A DNA stretch of 11,793 nt from JANRKT01 sp033763355 (GCA_033763355.1 JANRKT010000336.1:1-11793); one strand, 5' to 3'; positions 1-7,869 are shown, numbered from the stretch's first letter. Translations and numbers: made by a program. The notes: a model not told the origin generated them from the letters alone.

Positions 1-6
1 TGAAGT

Positions 7-44
7 AAACGTTCATGTACATATAAAAGCTTATGAAAACGTTT
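7..44. repeat. Imperfect inverted repeat downstream of the response regulator
   Basis: Bases 7-13 (AAACGTT) are the exact reverse complement of 38-44 (AACGTTT). CAT at 14-16 can also pair with ATG at 33-35, leaving a two-base bulge. The repeat lies just past the stop codon of the minus-strand response regulator, so it could form a hairpin at the 3' end of that transcript. No T-tract follows it in the minus direction inside the window, so calling it an intrinsic terminator is not justified. Nothing else is visible in bases 1-75. Confidence 0.3.
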
Positions 45-75
45 ATCCCTGTCTTATTATACCGCATACTCTGTG

Positions 76-699
76 TTATACCATATTGTATTTAACAGCC
101 ATTTTCACCAATGCGGCCGTATTATTTACATTAAACTTAGCAAGTAAATTTTTTCTGTGGCTGTCCACAGTATGCATGCTGATAAAAAGTTTCTCAGCAA
201 TCTGCGGGTTGGTTAATCCGTCTGCAATCAGTTGCAATACTTCTTTTTCCCTGCTGCTGAGTATGGGGATTTCAGGCAAAGAGGATTTGTCAAACTGCAG
301 GGAATTTAAATCAAGGCTGAGGTATAATTTTCCCTCATAGGCAGTGAGTATGGCGTTTTCAATTTCTTCTTTTGATGCACTCTTTACAAGATAGCCTGAA
401 GCCCCGTTCTGTATCATTTGGGAAATATAGCTGCGTTCTTTAAAAGTGCTCATAGCAAGCACTTTTACCTGCGGAATTTCTTTTTTTATCTTGGCTGTAA
501 GCTCAATACCGCTTACGTCGGGCAGGTTAATATCAACAATAGCCACATCAGGCAAAGTTTTTTTTAAAAGGCCCATTGCATCAAAAGCATTGGCGGCTGT
601 TCCGGCAAGGTCAATAAAATTCAGTTGAGAGAGCATGGCCCTCATACCTTCCAGCACCATAGGATGGTCGTCAACAATTATAACTTTTATCTTTTGCAT
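76..699 (-). CDS. NarL/FixJ-family response regulator (REC + LuxR-type HTH)
   Basis: A 207-residue cytoplasmic DNA-binding response regulator. The receiver domain covers about residues 3-118. It has the acidic pair D10-D11, the phospho-acceptor D56 in the VDINLPD stretch, S84/T85 as the switch Ser/Thr, and K106 in a LVKSAS context. A LuxR/GerE helix-turn-helix covers about 146-204, with the typical SSREKEVLQLIADGLTNPQI start and a HTVDSHRKN recognition region. Length and order are normal for the family. The ATG shares one base with the TGA of the upstream kinase gene (TGATG on the minus strand), so the two are translationally coupled and D56 is very likely phosphorylated by that kinase. The target genes are unknown. 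The divergent envelope genes starting at 2909 are the nearest candidates, with a possible operator at 2801-2818. Confidence 0.95.
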   Translation of the reverse strand: MQKIKVIIVDDHPMVLEGMRAMLSQLNFIDLAGTAANAFDAMGLLKKTLPDVAIVDINLPDVSGIELTAKIKKEIPQVKVLAMSTFKERSYISQMIQNGASGYLVKSASKEEIENAILTAYEGKLYLSLDLNSLQFDKSSLPEIPILSSREKEVLQLIADGLTNPQIAEKLFISMHTVDSHRKNLLAKFNVNNTAALVKMAVKYNMV

Positions 700-2735
700 C
701 AGTTATTTTCCAATATACAATCAATATGCACTGATGTTCCTTTGCCGGGAACAGACTGGATATCCAATTGCCCTTTCAGGTAATCTACTCTTGACCTGAC
801 ATTACCCAACCCTGCCCCTTTCCGGTAATCCAGGTTTTTAACATCGAAGCCTTTGCCATTGTCTTCAATCGTTATATTCAGGTTGTTGTCATGCCGCATA
901 ACCTGCACCAGTATTTCATCTGCACCTGAATGTTTCACCACATTATTCAAAAGTTCCTGAACAATGCGATAAACTACAATTTCCGTTGCTGCATCCAGTC
1001 TCTCTTCCAAACCATGAAACTGGCAATTGATCTTTAGCTGCTGCGACTCGGTAAGGCTGTCACAATAATCCTGCACAGCCTGCTGAAGGCCAAGCCTGAC
1101 CAAAGCCTCAGGCATCATATTATGCGCTACCCGTCGCATTTCTCCAATAGAGTTGTCTAACTGGTCAAGTGTCTTTGAGAATAGCCTTGCATTCTCTTCG
1201 GATAAAATAAGATTCCCTTTCATAGCTCCTAATGATAATTTTACACCGCTCAGCATACTGCCCAGTCCATCATGCAGGTCTTTTGCCATCCGGCTCCGTT
1301 CTTCTTCCTGCCCTTTCAGCAGCGAATTATAAGCAATCAGTTGCTTCTCCTGTTCCAGTTCCTTTATCCGCTGGGTTTGCAGTTGTGCAGTTTTTTGTGA
1401 TAAATTCTGTTTATGCCTGAAATTCCGGTAGGCAAGAAACCCGATAACCAGTAAGGCCCCGACACTGCCGAAAAGTATATAGTTAAGCGTTGATTTCTGG
1501 CGAATAGAAAGTTGCTGAATTTCTTTTTCTTTCTGCAACTGAACAATTTCCTGCTGCCTTTTTTGCGACTGAAAAAGCTCATCCATCTCAGTGATCTTTT
1601 GCTTTAATGTTTCATTGGCAACACTGTCATTAAGCCGGGTATAGTACAACATGTAATCACTGGCCAGCCTATACTTCCCCATGTGATGGTAATTCCGGGA
1701 TATGGTCCAGTACAGATCCCTTTGCGTTCCTTCAAGGTGCTTTTCTTCTGTTAACTTTCTTGCATCCTGCAAATATTTATCGGCCTCTTTGTGCTTTTTT
1801 TCATTGTAAAAGCAGTTGGCAATACCCCTTAAATATTCAATTATGTTGTACACCTGGTTTATCTGCCGGGCGTTTTCATAAGCGATAGTATAATACTTTC
1901 GTGTATTCTTCCAATCCTTTTGCCGCCAGTACATTTCCCCGATCTTTCCGTAGTATTCAATGTTCACTGTGTTTTTATTGAGCCGGGTAACAAGGGGTTC
2001 AGCTTTGCTGAAATAGATCTTTGCAGAATCATCTTTTTCCAGCCTCATATAATCTGAAGCAACATACGTATAGGCATATGCCAGCATTTCATCATCCTTC
2101 GCACCGATGTAGTATGGAACGGATTTCAGATCGTATTCAAGGCCTTTATCATATTGCTCCATTAAAAAAAAAACATTTGCAATATTTGTATAAACAACGG
2201 CAACCCGCTGGTTTTTCAGGGGGTGACGGATGCCTTCCAGTAACCTCAATGCTTCCTGATATTCCAGAAGTGATTCCTCTGATTTGGCTACGGCAGTATA
2301 AGTAGCCCCTTTTGAAATCAGTAGCTCTGCTTTCTGAAATGTGATCTCATCCTGAAGCAGGTTGTTCCCCTTTTTCTCCAGTTTATTGAAAAATCCAAAA
2401 GACGTATCCGTCATTTGCAGGCTGCGGCTGTAATCACCCCTGTCGTATATATAAGTTGCATAACATTTATAATAACAGCCCCAGTTAAAATCAAGGTTAA
2501 TCTTTTTGTTCAGCCTGTAAGCTTCCTGTAAATAGTATAACGCTTTTGATGTATCATAGCCGGAATAATTTGAAGCCAGCTCGGCATAATACAGCGACCG
2601 GGATGAATCATCAGCGGCAACTGCAACCCGTTTAAGCAAACTGTCAATTGTCTTATCCTGAGAAAAGCACAACTGTAACATGAGGAGCTTGTAAAAGATC
2701 CCGGAAATGATATGCCTCATGCTCCGTCGTATCAT
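699..2735 (-). CDS. TPR-containing sensor histidine kinase (HisKA_3 type)
   Basis: A 678-residue membrane sensor kinase. Residues 1-25 look like a signal peptide (hydrophobic, ending LCFSQ). Residues about 40-370 are helical repeats rich in TPR-like A/Y patterns (YYLQEAYRL, ALRLLEG, YTNIANVFF), predicted to be periplasmic. A charged coiled coil (about 375-415) leads to one transmembrane helix (about 419-436) and a second coiled coil (about 440-475). The HisKA_3 dimerisation domain follows, with phospho-acceptor H488 in KDLHDGLG. The HATPase_c domain has the N box around 593-602 (QELLNNVVKH), a G1 box DNGKGF (625-630) and a G2 box GLGN (642-645), so the catalytic residues look intact. M6 (2720) is an alternative start; neither ATG has a well-spaced ribosome site, although AGGAGAG lies about 17 bases before M1. 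The partner is the overlapping regulator. The ligand is unknown; TPR sensors of this type usually detect a protein or envelope state. Confidence 0.93.
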   Translation of the reverse strand: MIRRSMRHIISGIFYKLLMLQLCFSQDKTIDSLLKRVAVAADDSSRSLYYAELASNYSGYDTSKALYYLQEAYRLNKKINLDFNWGCYYKCYATYIYDRGDYSRSLQMTDTSFGFFNKLEKKGNNLLQDEITFQKAELLISKGATYTAVAKSEESLLEYQEALRLLEGIRHPLKNQRVAVVYTNIANVFFLMEQYDKGLEYDLKSVPYYIGAKDDEMLAYAYTYVASDYMRLEKDDSAKIYFSKAEPLVTRLNKNTVNIEYYGKIGEMYWRQKDWKNTRKYYTIAYENARQINQVYNIIEYLRGIANCFYNEKKHKEADKYLQDARKLTEEKHLEGTQRDLYWTISRNYHHMGKYRLASDYMLYYTRLNDSVANETLKQKITEMDELFQSQKRQQEIVQLQKEKEIQQLSIRQKSTLNYILFGSVGALLVIGFLAYRNFRHKQNLSQKTAQLQTQRIKELEQEKQLIAYNSLLKGQEEERSRMAKDLHDGLGSMLSGVKLSLGAMKGNLILSEENARLFSKTLDQLDNSIGEMRRVAHNMMPEALVRLGLQQAVQDYCDSLTESQQLKINCQFHGLEERLDAATEIVVYRIVQELLNNVVKHSGADEILVQVMRHDNNLNITIEDNGKGFDVKNLDYRKGAGLGNVRSRVDYLKGQLDIQSVPGKGTSVHIDCILENN

Positions 2736-2800
2736 ATTTCTGCAATAAGTCTCTCCTAAATTACTTCATCTGCAAACAGAGTTCCAAGCTTTTTCACAAA

Positions 2801-2818
2801 ATCACCTGTTCAGGGGAT
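2801..2818. promoter_or_regulatory. Near-palindromic candidate operator between the two-component pair and the envelope genes
   Basis: The sequence ATCACCTGTTCAGGGGAT has 8-base arms around a TT centre. Seven of the eight base pairs are perfect; only 2804/2815 mismatches. A further half-site (CAGGTG, 2827-2832) repeats the core in the opposite sense to CACCTG at 2803-2808. The element sits in the 173-bp divergent region, centred roughly 68 bases before the start site predicted for the 2909 gene. That is a plausible position for a NarL-type activator. That it is an operator, and that the adjacent regulator binds it, are inferences. Confidence 0.35.
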
Positions 2819-2841
2819 ACTTAAATCAGGTGTTGAAGGGA

Positions 2842-2872
2842 TTGTCTGTAGTCTGTATTTATTTAAGTTTTG
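2842..2872 (+). promoter_or_regulatory. Candidate Bacteroidota-type promoter for the outer-membrane barrel gene
   Basis: TTG at 2842-2844 is followed after 19 bases by TAAGTTTT (2864-2871). This matches 7 of 8 positions of the Bacteroidota -7 consensus TAnnTTTG, at the usual distance from the -33 TTG. It ends 37 bases before the ATG at 2909, giving a short leader of about 30 nt. The region is AT-rich, so a chance match is possible. Confidence 0.4.
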
Positions 2873-2908
2873 CATAGAGAATTTTATTAGCTGCCAAAAC
2901 TTTTTAAT

Positions 2909-3574
2909 ATGAAAAAAATATTTTTGTTTGTACTCCCTGCAATTTTTTATTGCACTGACTCCTTTTCGCAATTCGGTATAAGGGCAGGTTTAAATTTTGC
3001 CAATGTTACAAAGGTCTCTTCCATCAACAACAGCAGCCGTTCGGGTTTTCATGCGGCTGTATTTCTGGCTCCGCCATCCAAAAGCGTTCTGAGCTACAGA
3101 ACTGAGCTGATTTTTTCAAGACAGGGTTATAATTATAAAACTAATACCAACTCCGGCAATGTTGGACTTGATTATATCATGATGCCACAATATATGTCCA
3201 TTAATATCACCAAATATTTTTCGATTTTGTTAGGGGCGCAGATGGCTTTTTTGATCAATGCCAAAGCAGATAGCAGTACGAATACAGGCGGGAGCAGCAG
3301 CCCCTATGACGGGATAATGAATTATTACAACAGGTTTGATTATGGATATGGCTGCGGCATAGAAATACACCCCGTAAGCGGACTACTGATAGGTGCCAGG
3401 GTTAATATCAGTTTAGGCAAGCTGTATGACCCCAGTTCATATTCCTCCGGCAATTCCCCGAGTTTTATTCCCAAAGTGGATGTAAAAAATAACCTGTTCC
3501 AGGTTTTTGCCGGCTGGCAGTTTGGGGTTAAAAACAAGAATAAAAAATCAGAGAAAAAGAAAGAACAGGAATAA
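2909..3574 (+). CDS. PorT-family outer-membrane beta-barrel protein
   Basis: A 221-residue exported protein. Residues 1-20 form a signal peptide (MKK, hydrophobic core, cleavage after SFS). Residues 21-206 alternate short amphipathic strands typical of small Bacteroidota barrels: FGIRAGLNFANV at the start, a Y/R-rich strand (SYRTELIFSRQGYNY, about 62-76), the mid-domain pattern of a hydrophobic P-containing strand before a G-rich one (MMPQYMSINI...ILLGAQ, 91-111), and late strands GLLIGARVNISLG and FQVFAGWQFGV. This fits the outer-membrane beta-barrel (PorT-like, PF13568) family at its usual size. A 14-residue lysine/glutamate-rich tail follows the last strand, where most barrels end on an aromatic residue. 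The gene is divergent from the two-component pair and probably the first of a group of exported-protein genes. The physiological role is unknown. Confidence 0.8.
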   Translation: MKKIFLFVLPAIFYCTDSFSQFGIRAGLNFANVTKVSSINNSSRSGFHAAVFLAPPSKSVLSYRTELIFSRQGYNYKTNTNSGNVGLDYIMMPQYMSINITKYFSILLGAQMAFLINAKADSSTNTGGSSSPYDGIMNYYNRFDYGYGCGIEIHPVSGLLIGARVNISLGKLYDPSSYSSGNSPSFIPKVDVKNNLFQVFAGWQFGVKNKNKKSEKKKEQE

Positions 3575-3651
3575 ACCATCCCTGTTAACCTAACTTTTGT
3601 TCTATTGCTTTGCTGCATTACGCATACTAACTTGTAAACACAAAACCGGAT

Positions 3652-4335
3652 ATGAAAATCATTATCTGCATAACCTGTTTTTTTATTGCCGGGCATATAG
3701 CATATTGCCAGGCCGCAAAAAAAGATACTGTGGTAATATTTGTTTCCAAAACAAAGCCAAAGCCCGCAGCAAAACCAAAGCCTAAACCCAGGCCGCCAGA
3801 AAAACCAAAAGAGCCGGAAAAGCCTGAGCCCGTTGTTATACCTGTGCCCGAATTTATCAACCAGCCTTATTACTACGACAGCAGTGATAACCGTTTGATT
3901 AAGCTGGAAAATTCCACTGCGGCCCTTAAAACCAAAAAGAAAACACTTGGCCTGAAAGGCGCAAAGGATATTCTTACCATGGAGTACAGCTCTGCGAAAA
4001 TGCGTTTCACTTCAAGAAACAACATCACATTCCTTATTAAAACAGGCGGGGATGTAATTGACCTTACATCTTACATCAAATTGTACAGGTTTACTGTTAA
4101 TGAAGAAAAACGGGAAGCGGTGATGACTTCAAAAGAAGGCATCATTAATAACAAAGAAGATGAAAAAGGAAAGCTCATCAGCTTCAGTGTCAAGATGCTT
4201 TCGCCGGACAATTATATGATACAGTTTGCAGAACCCCTGCAGGCCGGCGAATATGGATTTGTTTGGGTAAAAAATATGGAGCTGAAAGAATTTACAGTAT
4301 ATGCTTTCGGCATTGATTGGAAAAGCAGTGATTAA
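3652..4335 (+). CDS. Secreted protein of unknown function with Pro/Lys-rich spacer (paralogue of the 4387 gene)
   Basis: I do not recognise a named family. It has 227 residues. Residues 1-19 form a signal peptide (hydrophobic, ending AYCQ). Residues 33-62 are a low-complexity Pro/Lys/Glu spacer built from KPKP, RPPEKP and EPEKP units, like the periplasm-spanning segments of TonB. Residues 66-222 are a predicted beta-rich domain shared with the next gene. Shared landmarks are PEFIN at the start, then YYYD..DNRLIKLE, FLIKTGG, LYRF, EPLQAGEYGF (about 194-203) and a closing VYAFGID. No catalytic motif is visible. The upstream gap to the barrel gene is 77 bases and the downstream gap to the paralogue is 51 bases, so co-transcription is plausible. 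It is likely periplasmic or surface-associated; the spacer could reach through peptidoglycan. That function is inferred only. Confidence 0.8.
   Translation: MKIIICITCFFIAGHIAYCQAAKKDTVVIFVSKTKPKPAAKPKPKPRPPEKPKEPEKPEPVVIPVPEFINQPYYYDSSDNRLIKLENSTAALKTKKKTLGLKGAKDILTMEYSSAKMRFTSRNNITFLIKTGGDVIDLTSYIKLYRFTVNEEKREAVMTSKEGIINNKEDEKGKLISFSVKMLSPDNYMIQFAEPLQAGEYGFVWVKNMELKEFTVYAFGIDWKSSD
3745..3845 (+). repeat. Low-complexity Pro/Lys-coding tract
   Basis: An A/C-rich tract of imperfect short repeats (variants of AAGCCAAAGCC and AAACCAAAG) encodes the Pro/Lys/Glu spacer of the secreted protein. Slippage here could change the spacer length between strains. The opposite strand also stays open through it, giving a Gly/Phe-rich spurious reading frame. 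Confidence 0.6.
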
Positions 4336-4386
4336 ATAATAACAAGGTTTTTTGTTTCTGAATTTTCTTACCATAAAAAATCAGTT

Positions 4387-4986
4387 ATGAAAAAGTGTTT
4401 TCTCTTTGCAGCGGCTGTTACCGTGGTTTCCGCTGCTGCCGGGCAGGACTCCAAAGATTCTGCAAAAACTGCTGCCCCTGAATTTATGAACCATGTCTAT
4501 TACAATGATGCCGGCAATAAACTGATAGTGCTGGAAAAGGTCGAAGCTGAAATGAAGACCAAAACAAAACTGGGTGGTTTTGGCGGTTCTAATACATCTT
4601 ATATAATGACTGGTGACCGGTCGCCCATGAGGATACCTCAAAACAAAAAAACTGAGTTTACCATTAAAACAGCAGGCGGTTCATTAATGGCCGGCATGGG
4701 AATGAACCCAGCAGATATGCTGCACCTGTATAAATTTGAAACAAAGGGCGGTAACCGTTTGTCTGTATTACAGGAAATGGGGTTTATGGGAAAAGGCGGT
4801 AAAGAAAACTACAAGGGCATCAAATTTAATGTGAAAGAAATTTCAGCGGGCACTTATGTGCTGGTACCGGAAAAAACGCTTGAACCCGGTGAGTATGGCT
4901 TTCTGAATACGATGGACAGCAGGGGATCCGAAAGTGATTACAGAAAAATCAAATACGCCGTGTTTGCATTTGCCATAGATAAATAA
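4387..4986 (+). CDS. Secreted protein of unknown function (paralogue of the 3652 gene)
   Basis: It has 199 residues and no family I can name. Residues 1-19 form a signal peptide ending SAAAGQ. The mature protein lines up with the preceding gene from PEFMN (31-35) to the C-terminus: YYNDAGNKLIVLE (38-50), an MKTK block, FTIKTAGG (91-98), LHLYKF (112-117), IKFNVKEISAG, EPGEYGF (166-172) and FAFAID near the end. Glycine/methionine-rich loops (for example 97-107 and 131-138) replace stretches of the paralogue. The Pro/Lys spacer is absent, so the conserved domain starts about 10 residues after the signal peptide. The pair probably arose by tandem duplication and then diverged strongly. No enzyme motif is visible. 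An adhesion, matrix or envelope-structural role is possible but not shown by the sequence. Confidence 0.8.
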   Translation: MKKCFLFAAAVTVVSAAAGQDSKDSAKTAAPEFMNHVYYNDAGNKLIVLEKVEAEMKTKTKLGGFGGSNTSYIMTGDRSPMRIPQNKKTEFTIKTAGGSLMAGMGMNPADMLHLYKFETKGGNRLSVLQEMGFMGKGGKENYKGIKFNVKEISAGTYVLVPEKTLEPGEYGFLNTMDSRGSESDYRKIKYAVFAFAIDK

Positions 4987-5072
4987 AAGTTTGTTAACGT
5001 ACCCCGTATTAATTTTTCCTTCACACAGCCTGTGGAATGATGTGCGTTCTGCATCAAAACATCCGCGGGTTT

Positions 5073-5714
5073 ATGAAAAAGATATTGCTTAACAGTTTTG
5101 CAGCCGTTATGCTTTTTATAACATTAAGCGCTGCATGGTACGTTTCAAAATACAATCCCGAAACAAAAAGCAAATCAGCTTCAGCTCATACAGCAACCGG
5201 TAAAGATGTTGCTAAAAGGCTGGCCCTATTCTCAGGGCTGTTGCAGCAATACGCAATTGAAAACGGATACAACAGGGAAACCTGTTTCCTTGCTGACATG
5301 GGCCTGCCATCGGGCAGCAAACGTTTTTTCATTTACAACATGCCCAAAGACTCTGTTGTTAACGAAGGCCTCGTGGCGCATGGCAGTTGCGATGCCGGTT
5401 TCCGTGTCAGGGCTTCCTTTTCAAATAAATCAGGAAGCGGCTGCAGCTCTTATGGTAAATACAAAATAGGTAAATCTTATTACGGGCAATATGGCCTCGC
5501 ATATAAATTGCACGGGCTTGATTCATCTAACAGCAATGCATTTGAAAGGAATATTGTATTGCATTCCTACAATTGCGTGCCTGAACAGGAAACACATCCC
5601 TGGCCTATTTGCAACAGCCGTGGCTGCCCTATGACTTCACCGGGTTTTTTAAACAAACTGAGAGCGGTTATTGACGGTTCAAAGAAACCTGTTTTGCTGT
5701 GGATATACGAATAG
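5073..5714 (+). CDS. Murein L,D-transpeptidase catalytic-domain protein (YkuD_2-like)
   Basis: It has 213 residues from the ATG at 5073. That start is preferred over 5037 because it places MKK plus a hydrophobic segment (about 5-24, signal peptide or membrane anchor) at the N-terminus. The rest matches the L,D-transpeptidase catalytic-domain family (PF13645): FIYNM (87-91), LVAHGS (100-105), FSNKSGSGCSSYGKYKIG (116-133), YGLAYKLHGLD (140-150), RNIVLHSY (159-166) and NSRGCPM (181-187). The probable catalytic Cys is C185 with H164 as the partner His. The usual S/T-x-G-C core is present as S-R-G-C. The family is related to YkuD enzymes that form 3-3 or lipoprotein crosslinks in peptidoglycan, though members of this branch are poorly characterised. 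Six cysteines (71, 106, 124, 168, 180, 185) could allow periplasmic disulfides. It is the last gene of the plus-strand group, convergent with ppk1. Confidence 0.85.
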   Translation: MKKILLNSFAAVMLFITLSAAWYVSKYNPETKSKSASAHTATGKDVAKRLALFSGLLQQYAIENGYNRETCFLADMGLPSGSKRFFIYNMPKDSVVNEGLVAHGSCDAGFRVRASFSNKSGSGCSSYGKYKIGKSYYGQYGLAYKLHGLDSSNSNAFERNIVLHSYNCVPEQETHPWPICNSRGCPMTSPGFLNKLRAVIDGSKKPVLLWIYE

Positions 5715-5795
5715 GAAGAAGTTTTACAACCGGAATAAATACACAGCATTGATTTTTGCAACGCCATCCGTACCTCCTAAACTTAGTACCGACAA

Positions 5796-7856
5796 TTACA
5801 GTGATTTGATGTAATTATAAATTTCAGACTGGGCATTGATCTTTCTGTCGCCCGGATGGAGCGGCTTGCTTATATTTTGAATTTCATTATCCAGTTCAAC
5901 AGCCTTAGTATTATCCGCCAGTTGCAGTTCCAGTATCTTTTTTAACTGGGCCTTTAATTTCTTTTCTTTAACGGGGAAACATACTTCAATACGGCGGTGG
6001 ATGTTGCGGTTCATCCAGTCGGCGCTGCCGAGATAAACTTCATCTTCACCATTGTTCTCAAAATAAAATATCCTGGAGTGTTCAAGGTACCTGTCAACCA
6101 GCCGGGTGATGCGGATGTTTTCGCTCCAGCCTTTTTTACCAGCCACTATGCAGCAAATACCGCGGATGATAAGGTCAATCTTTACGCCTGCATTGGATGC
6201 TTCATACAATTTTTCAATCATCCCTTTTTCCTGCAGGTTATTTAACTTAATAACAATATGCGCCTTACGGCCCGCCCTTGCATGATACATTTCCCGTTCC
6301 ATCATTTCATAAAACCGGTCAACAAGGTTAAACTGGCAAACCAGTAATTCATTGAACAAAAGAAAATGATAATCCCGTGGTTTTTCCCTTGACCGCAGGT
6401 AAGTAAAAAGCAATTCCAGTTCCTGTGTAATGTTTTTATCTGCAGTAAAAAATACCTGGTCGGTATAAAACCTCGCCGTGCTTTCATTAAAATTTCCGGT
6501 TGCCATCATGCCATAGGAATTCCATTGAAAACCGGACTGGCTTTTTACCAGCGCTACTTTGGCATGCACTTTCAGGTTGGGTATGCTGTTTACAATTTTT
6601 ACGCCTGCAGCTTTCATCTTCTTTGACCATTGCAGGTTGTGCGCCTCATCAAACCTTGCTTTCAGTTCCACAAATACTGTTACTTTCTTTCCGTTCTTTG
6701 CAGCGCTGATGAGTGCATTGCCGATATGTGAATTGGCGGCAACCCTGTACAGTGTTACATAAATTTCTTTTACATCAGGATGTATGGCCGCTTCATTAAA
6801 AAACCTTAATACAGGATTATAAGACTGGTAAGGAAGGTGCAGCAAATGATCACGTTGCAGGATATTTTCAAGAACAGATAATTTTTTATTAAAAGAAGAA
6901 GATGGCAATGCCGGGAGAGAAGGATAATTAAAACCATTTGCATAAGGCTGCGGCAATGCAGACAGGTCTTTCAGGTTATGGTACCTTCCGCCTTCAATCA
7001 TTTCTTCAGGCGCCACATTAAAATAATGTGCAACAAAATTCCGCATCACAGCGCCCATTCCTGCTTCGTATAAAAACCTTGTGGGCAGGCCAAGGTCCCT
7101 TTTGGATAAAGACTGCTCAATCTTTTCAGCAATGTCCCCTGTCAGTTCATCTTCAAGGTTAAGTTCCGCATCCCTTGTTATCTTAACACTGTAGCAATTC
7201 CTGATTTCATATCCCGGAAAAATTTCATGCAGGTTATCCCTGATGACATCATCAAGAAAAACGATAAAATGTTTGCCGCCTGTTGCAGGCAATTGTAAAA
7301 ACCGCGGAAGCATTGCAGAAGGAATGTTCACCACCGCATAACTGATGTTGCCCGGCTTTTGCGGGTGCACCATGCAAACAATCAGGTAAAGCGCATTGTT
7401 TTCCAGGAAAACTGTTTCACCATAATCCATCCATACCGGCTGAAGAAAGGAGAGTACCCTTGAAAAGAAATATTCTTTTACAAACTCTTTATGCTCCTCT
7501 TTTATTTCTTCTCCGTAATAAAGATGGACGTTGTGTTTATCAAGTTCGGGGAGTAAATGTCCGGTTAATATCTGCCCGTATTCCCTGAACTGGCTGCTCA
7601 CCATCTGCTGAACGGTTTCTGCAAACCGATCCGGAATGGATGCGTCTGTTTCATGCCCGCCTTTTTTCTGCAGTTTGCCCAGTGTGAGTATTTCGGGCAT
7701 CCTCACCCTGAAAAATTCATCCATGTTGGAAGAAAAGATGGAAAGGAACCGTATCCGTTCATATAAAGGGACGTCGGGGTCCCTTGCTTCCAGCAAAACA
7801 CGATAGTTAAACGATAACCAACTTATATCCCGGTTAAAGAAAGGTGCGCCCTCCAT
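5796..7856 (-). CDS. ppk1: Polyphosphate kinase 1
   Basis: Reversibly transfers the gamma-phosphate of ATP to inorganic polyphosphate. At 686 residues it is full length. The N-terminal domain starts with the hallmark FFNRDISWLSFNYRVL (6-20) and SSNMDEFFRVR (42-52). A head domain follows to about 300. The two C-terminal phospholipase-D-like domains carry FNEAAIHPDVKEIYVTLYRVA (353-373) and LKVHAK with H431, the probable autophosphorylated His. They also carry ATGNFNEST (452-460), RGICC (565-569), LEHSRIF with H592 (the second conserved His), and SADWMNRN (611-618). All key motifs are intact. The ATG at 7856 is 13 bases after the HD-PycTM stop codon, and a nearby upstream ATG (7865) runs into a stop at once, which fixes the start. 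No exopolyphosphatase gene is visible in the window. Confidence 0.97.
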   Translation of the reverse strand: MEGAPFFNRDISWLSFNYRVLLEARDPDVPLYERIRFLSIFSSNMDEFFRVRMPEILTLGKLQKKGGHETDASIPDRFAETVQQMVSSQFREYGQILTGHLLPELDKHNVHLYYGEEIKEEHKEFVKEYFFSRVLSFLQPVWMDYGETVFLENNALYLIVCMVHPQKPGNISYAVVNIPSAMLPRFLQLPATGGKHFIVFLDDVIRDNLHEIFPGYEIRNCYSVKITRDAELNLEDELTGDIAEKIEQSLSKRDLGLPTRFLYEAGMGAVMRNFVAHYFNVAPEEMIEGGRYHNLKDLSALPQPYANGFNYPSLPALPSSSFNKKLSVLENILQRDHLLHLPYQSYNPVLRFFNEAAIHPDVKEIYVTLYRVAANSHIGNALISAAKNGKKVTVFVELKARFDEAHNLQWSKKMKAAGVKIVNSIPNLKVHAKVALVKSQSGFQWNSYGMMATGNFNESTARFYTDQVFFTADKNITQELELLFTYLRSREKPRDYHFLLFNELLVCQFNLVDRFYEMMEREMYHARAGRKAHIVIKLNNLQEKGMIEKLYEASNAGVKIDLIIRGICCIVAGKKGWSENIRITRLVDRYLEHSRIFYFENNGEDEVYLGSADWMNRNIHRRIEVCFPVKEKKLKAQLKKILELQLADNTKAVELDNEIQNISKPLHPGDRKINAQSEIYNYIKSL

Positions 7857-7869
7857 TCATTTCATCTTT

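Noticed and set aside
3627..3860. Minus-strand Gly/Phe-rich 77-residue reading frame
   Set aside because: It is the antisense of the Pro/Lys-coding repeat tract; its repetitive composition comes from that tract and no start context supports it.
5770..5789. Stem-loop terminator between the convergent transpeptidase and ppk1 genes
   Set aside because: The visible complementarity (CTAA/TTAG) leaves only a two-base loop and there is no T-tract, so a stable terminator is not supported.
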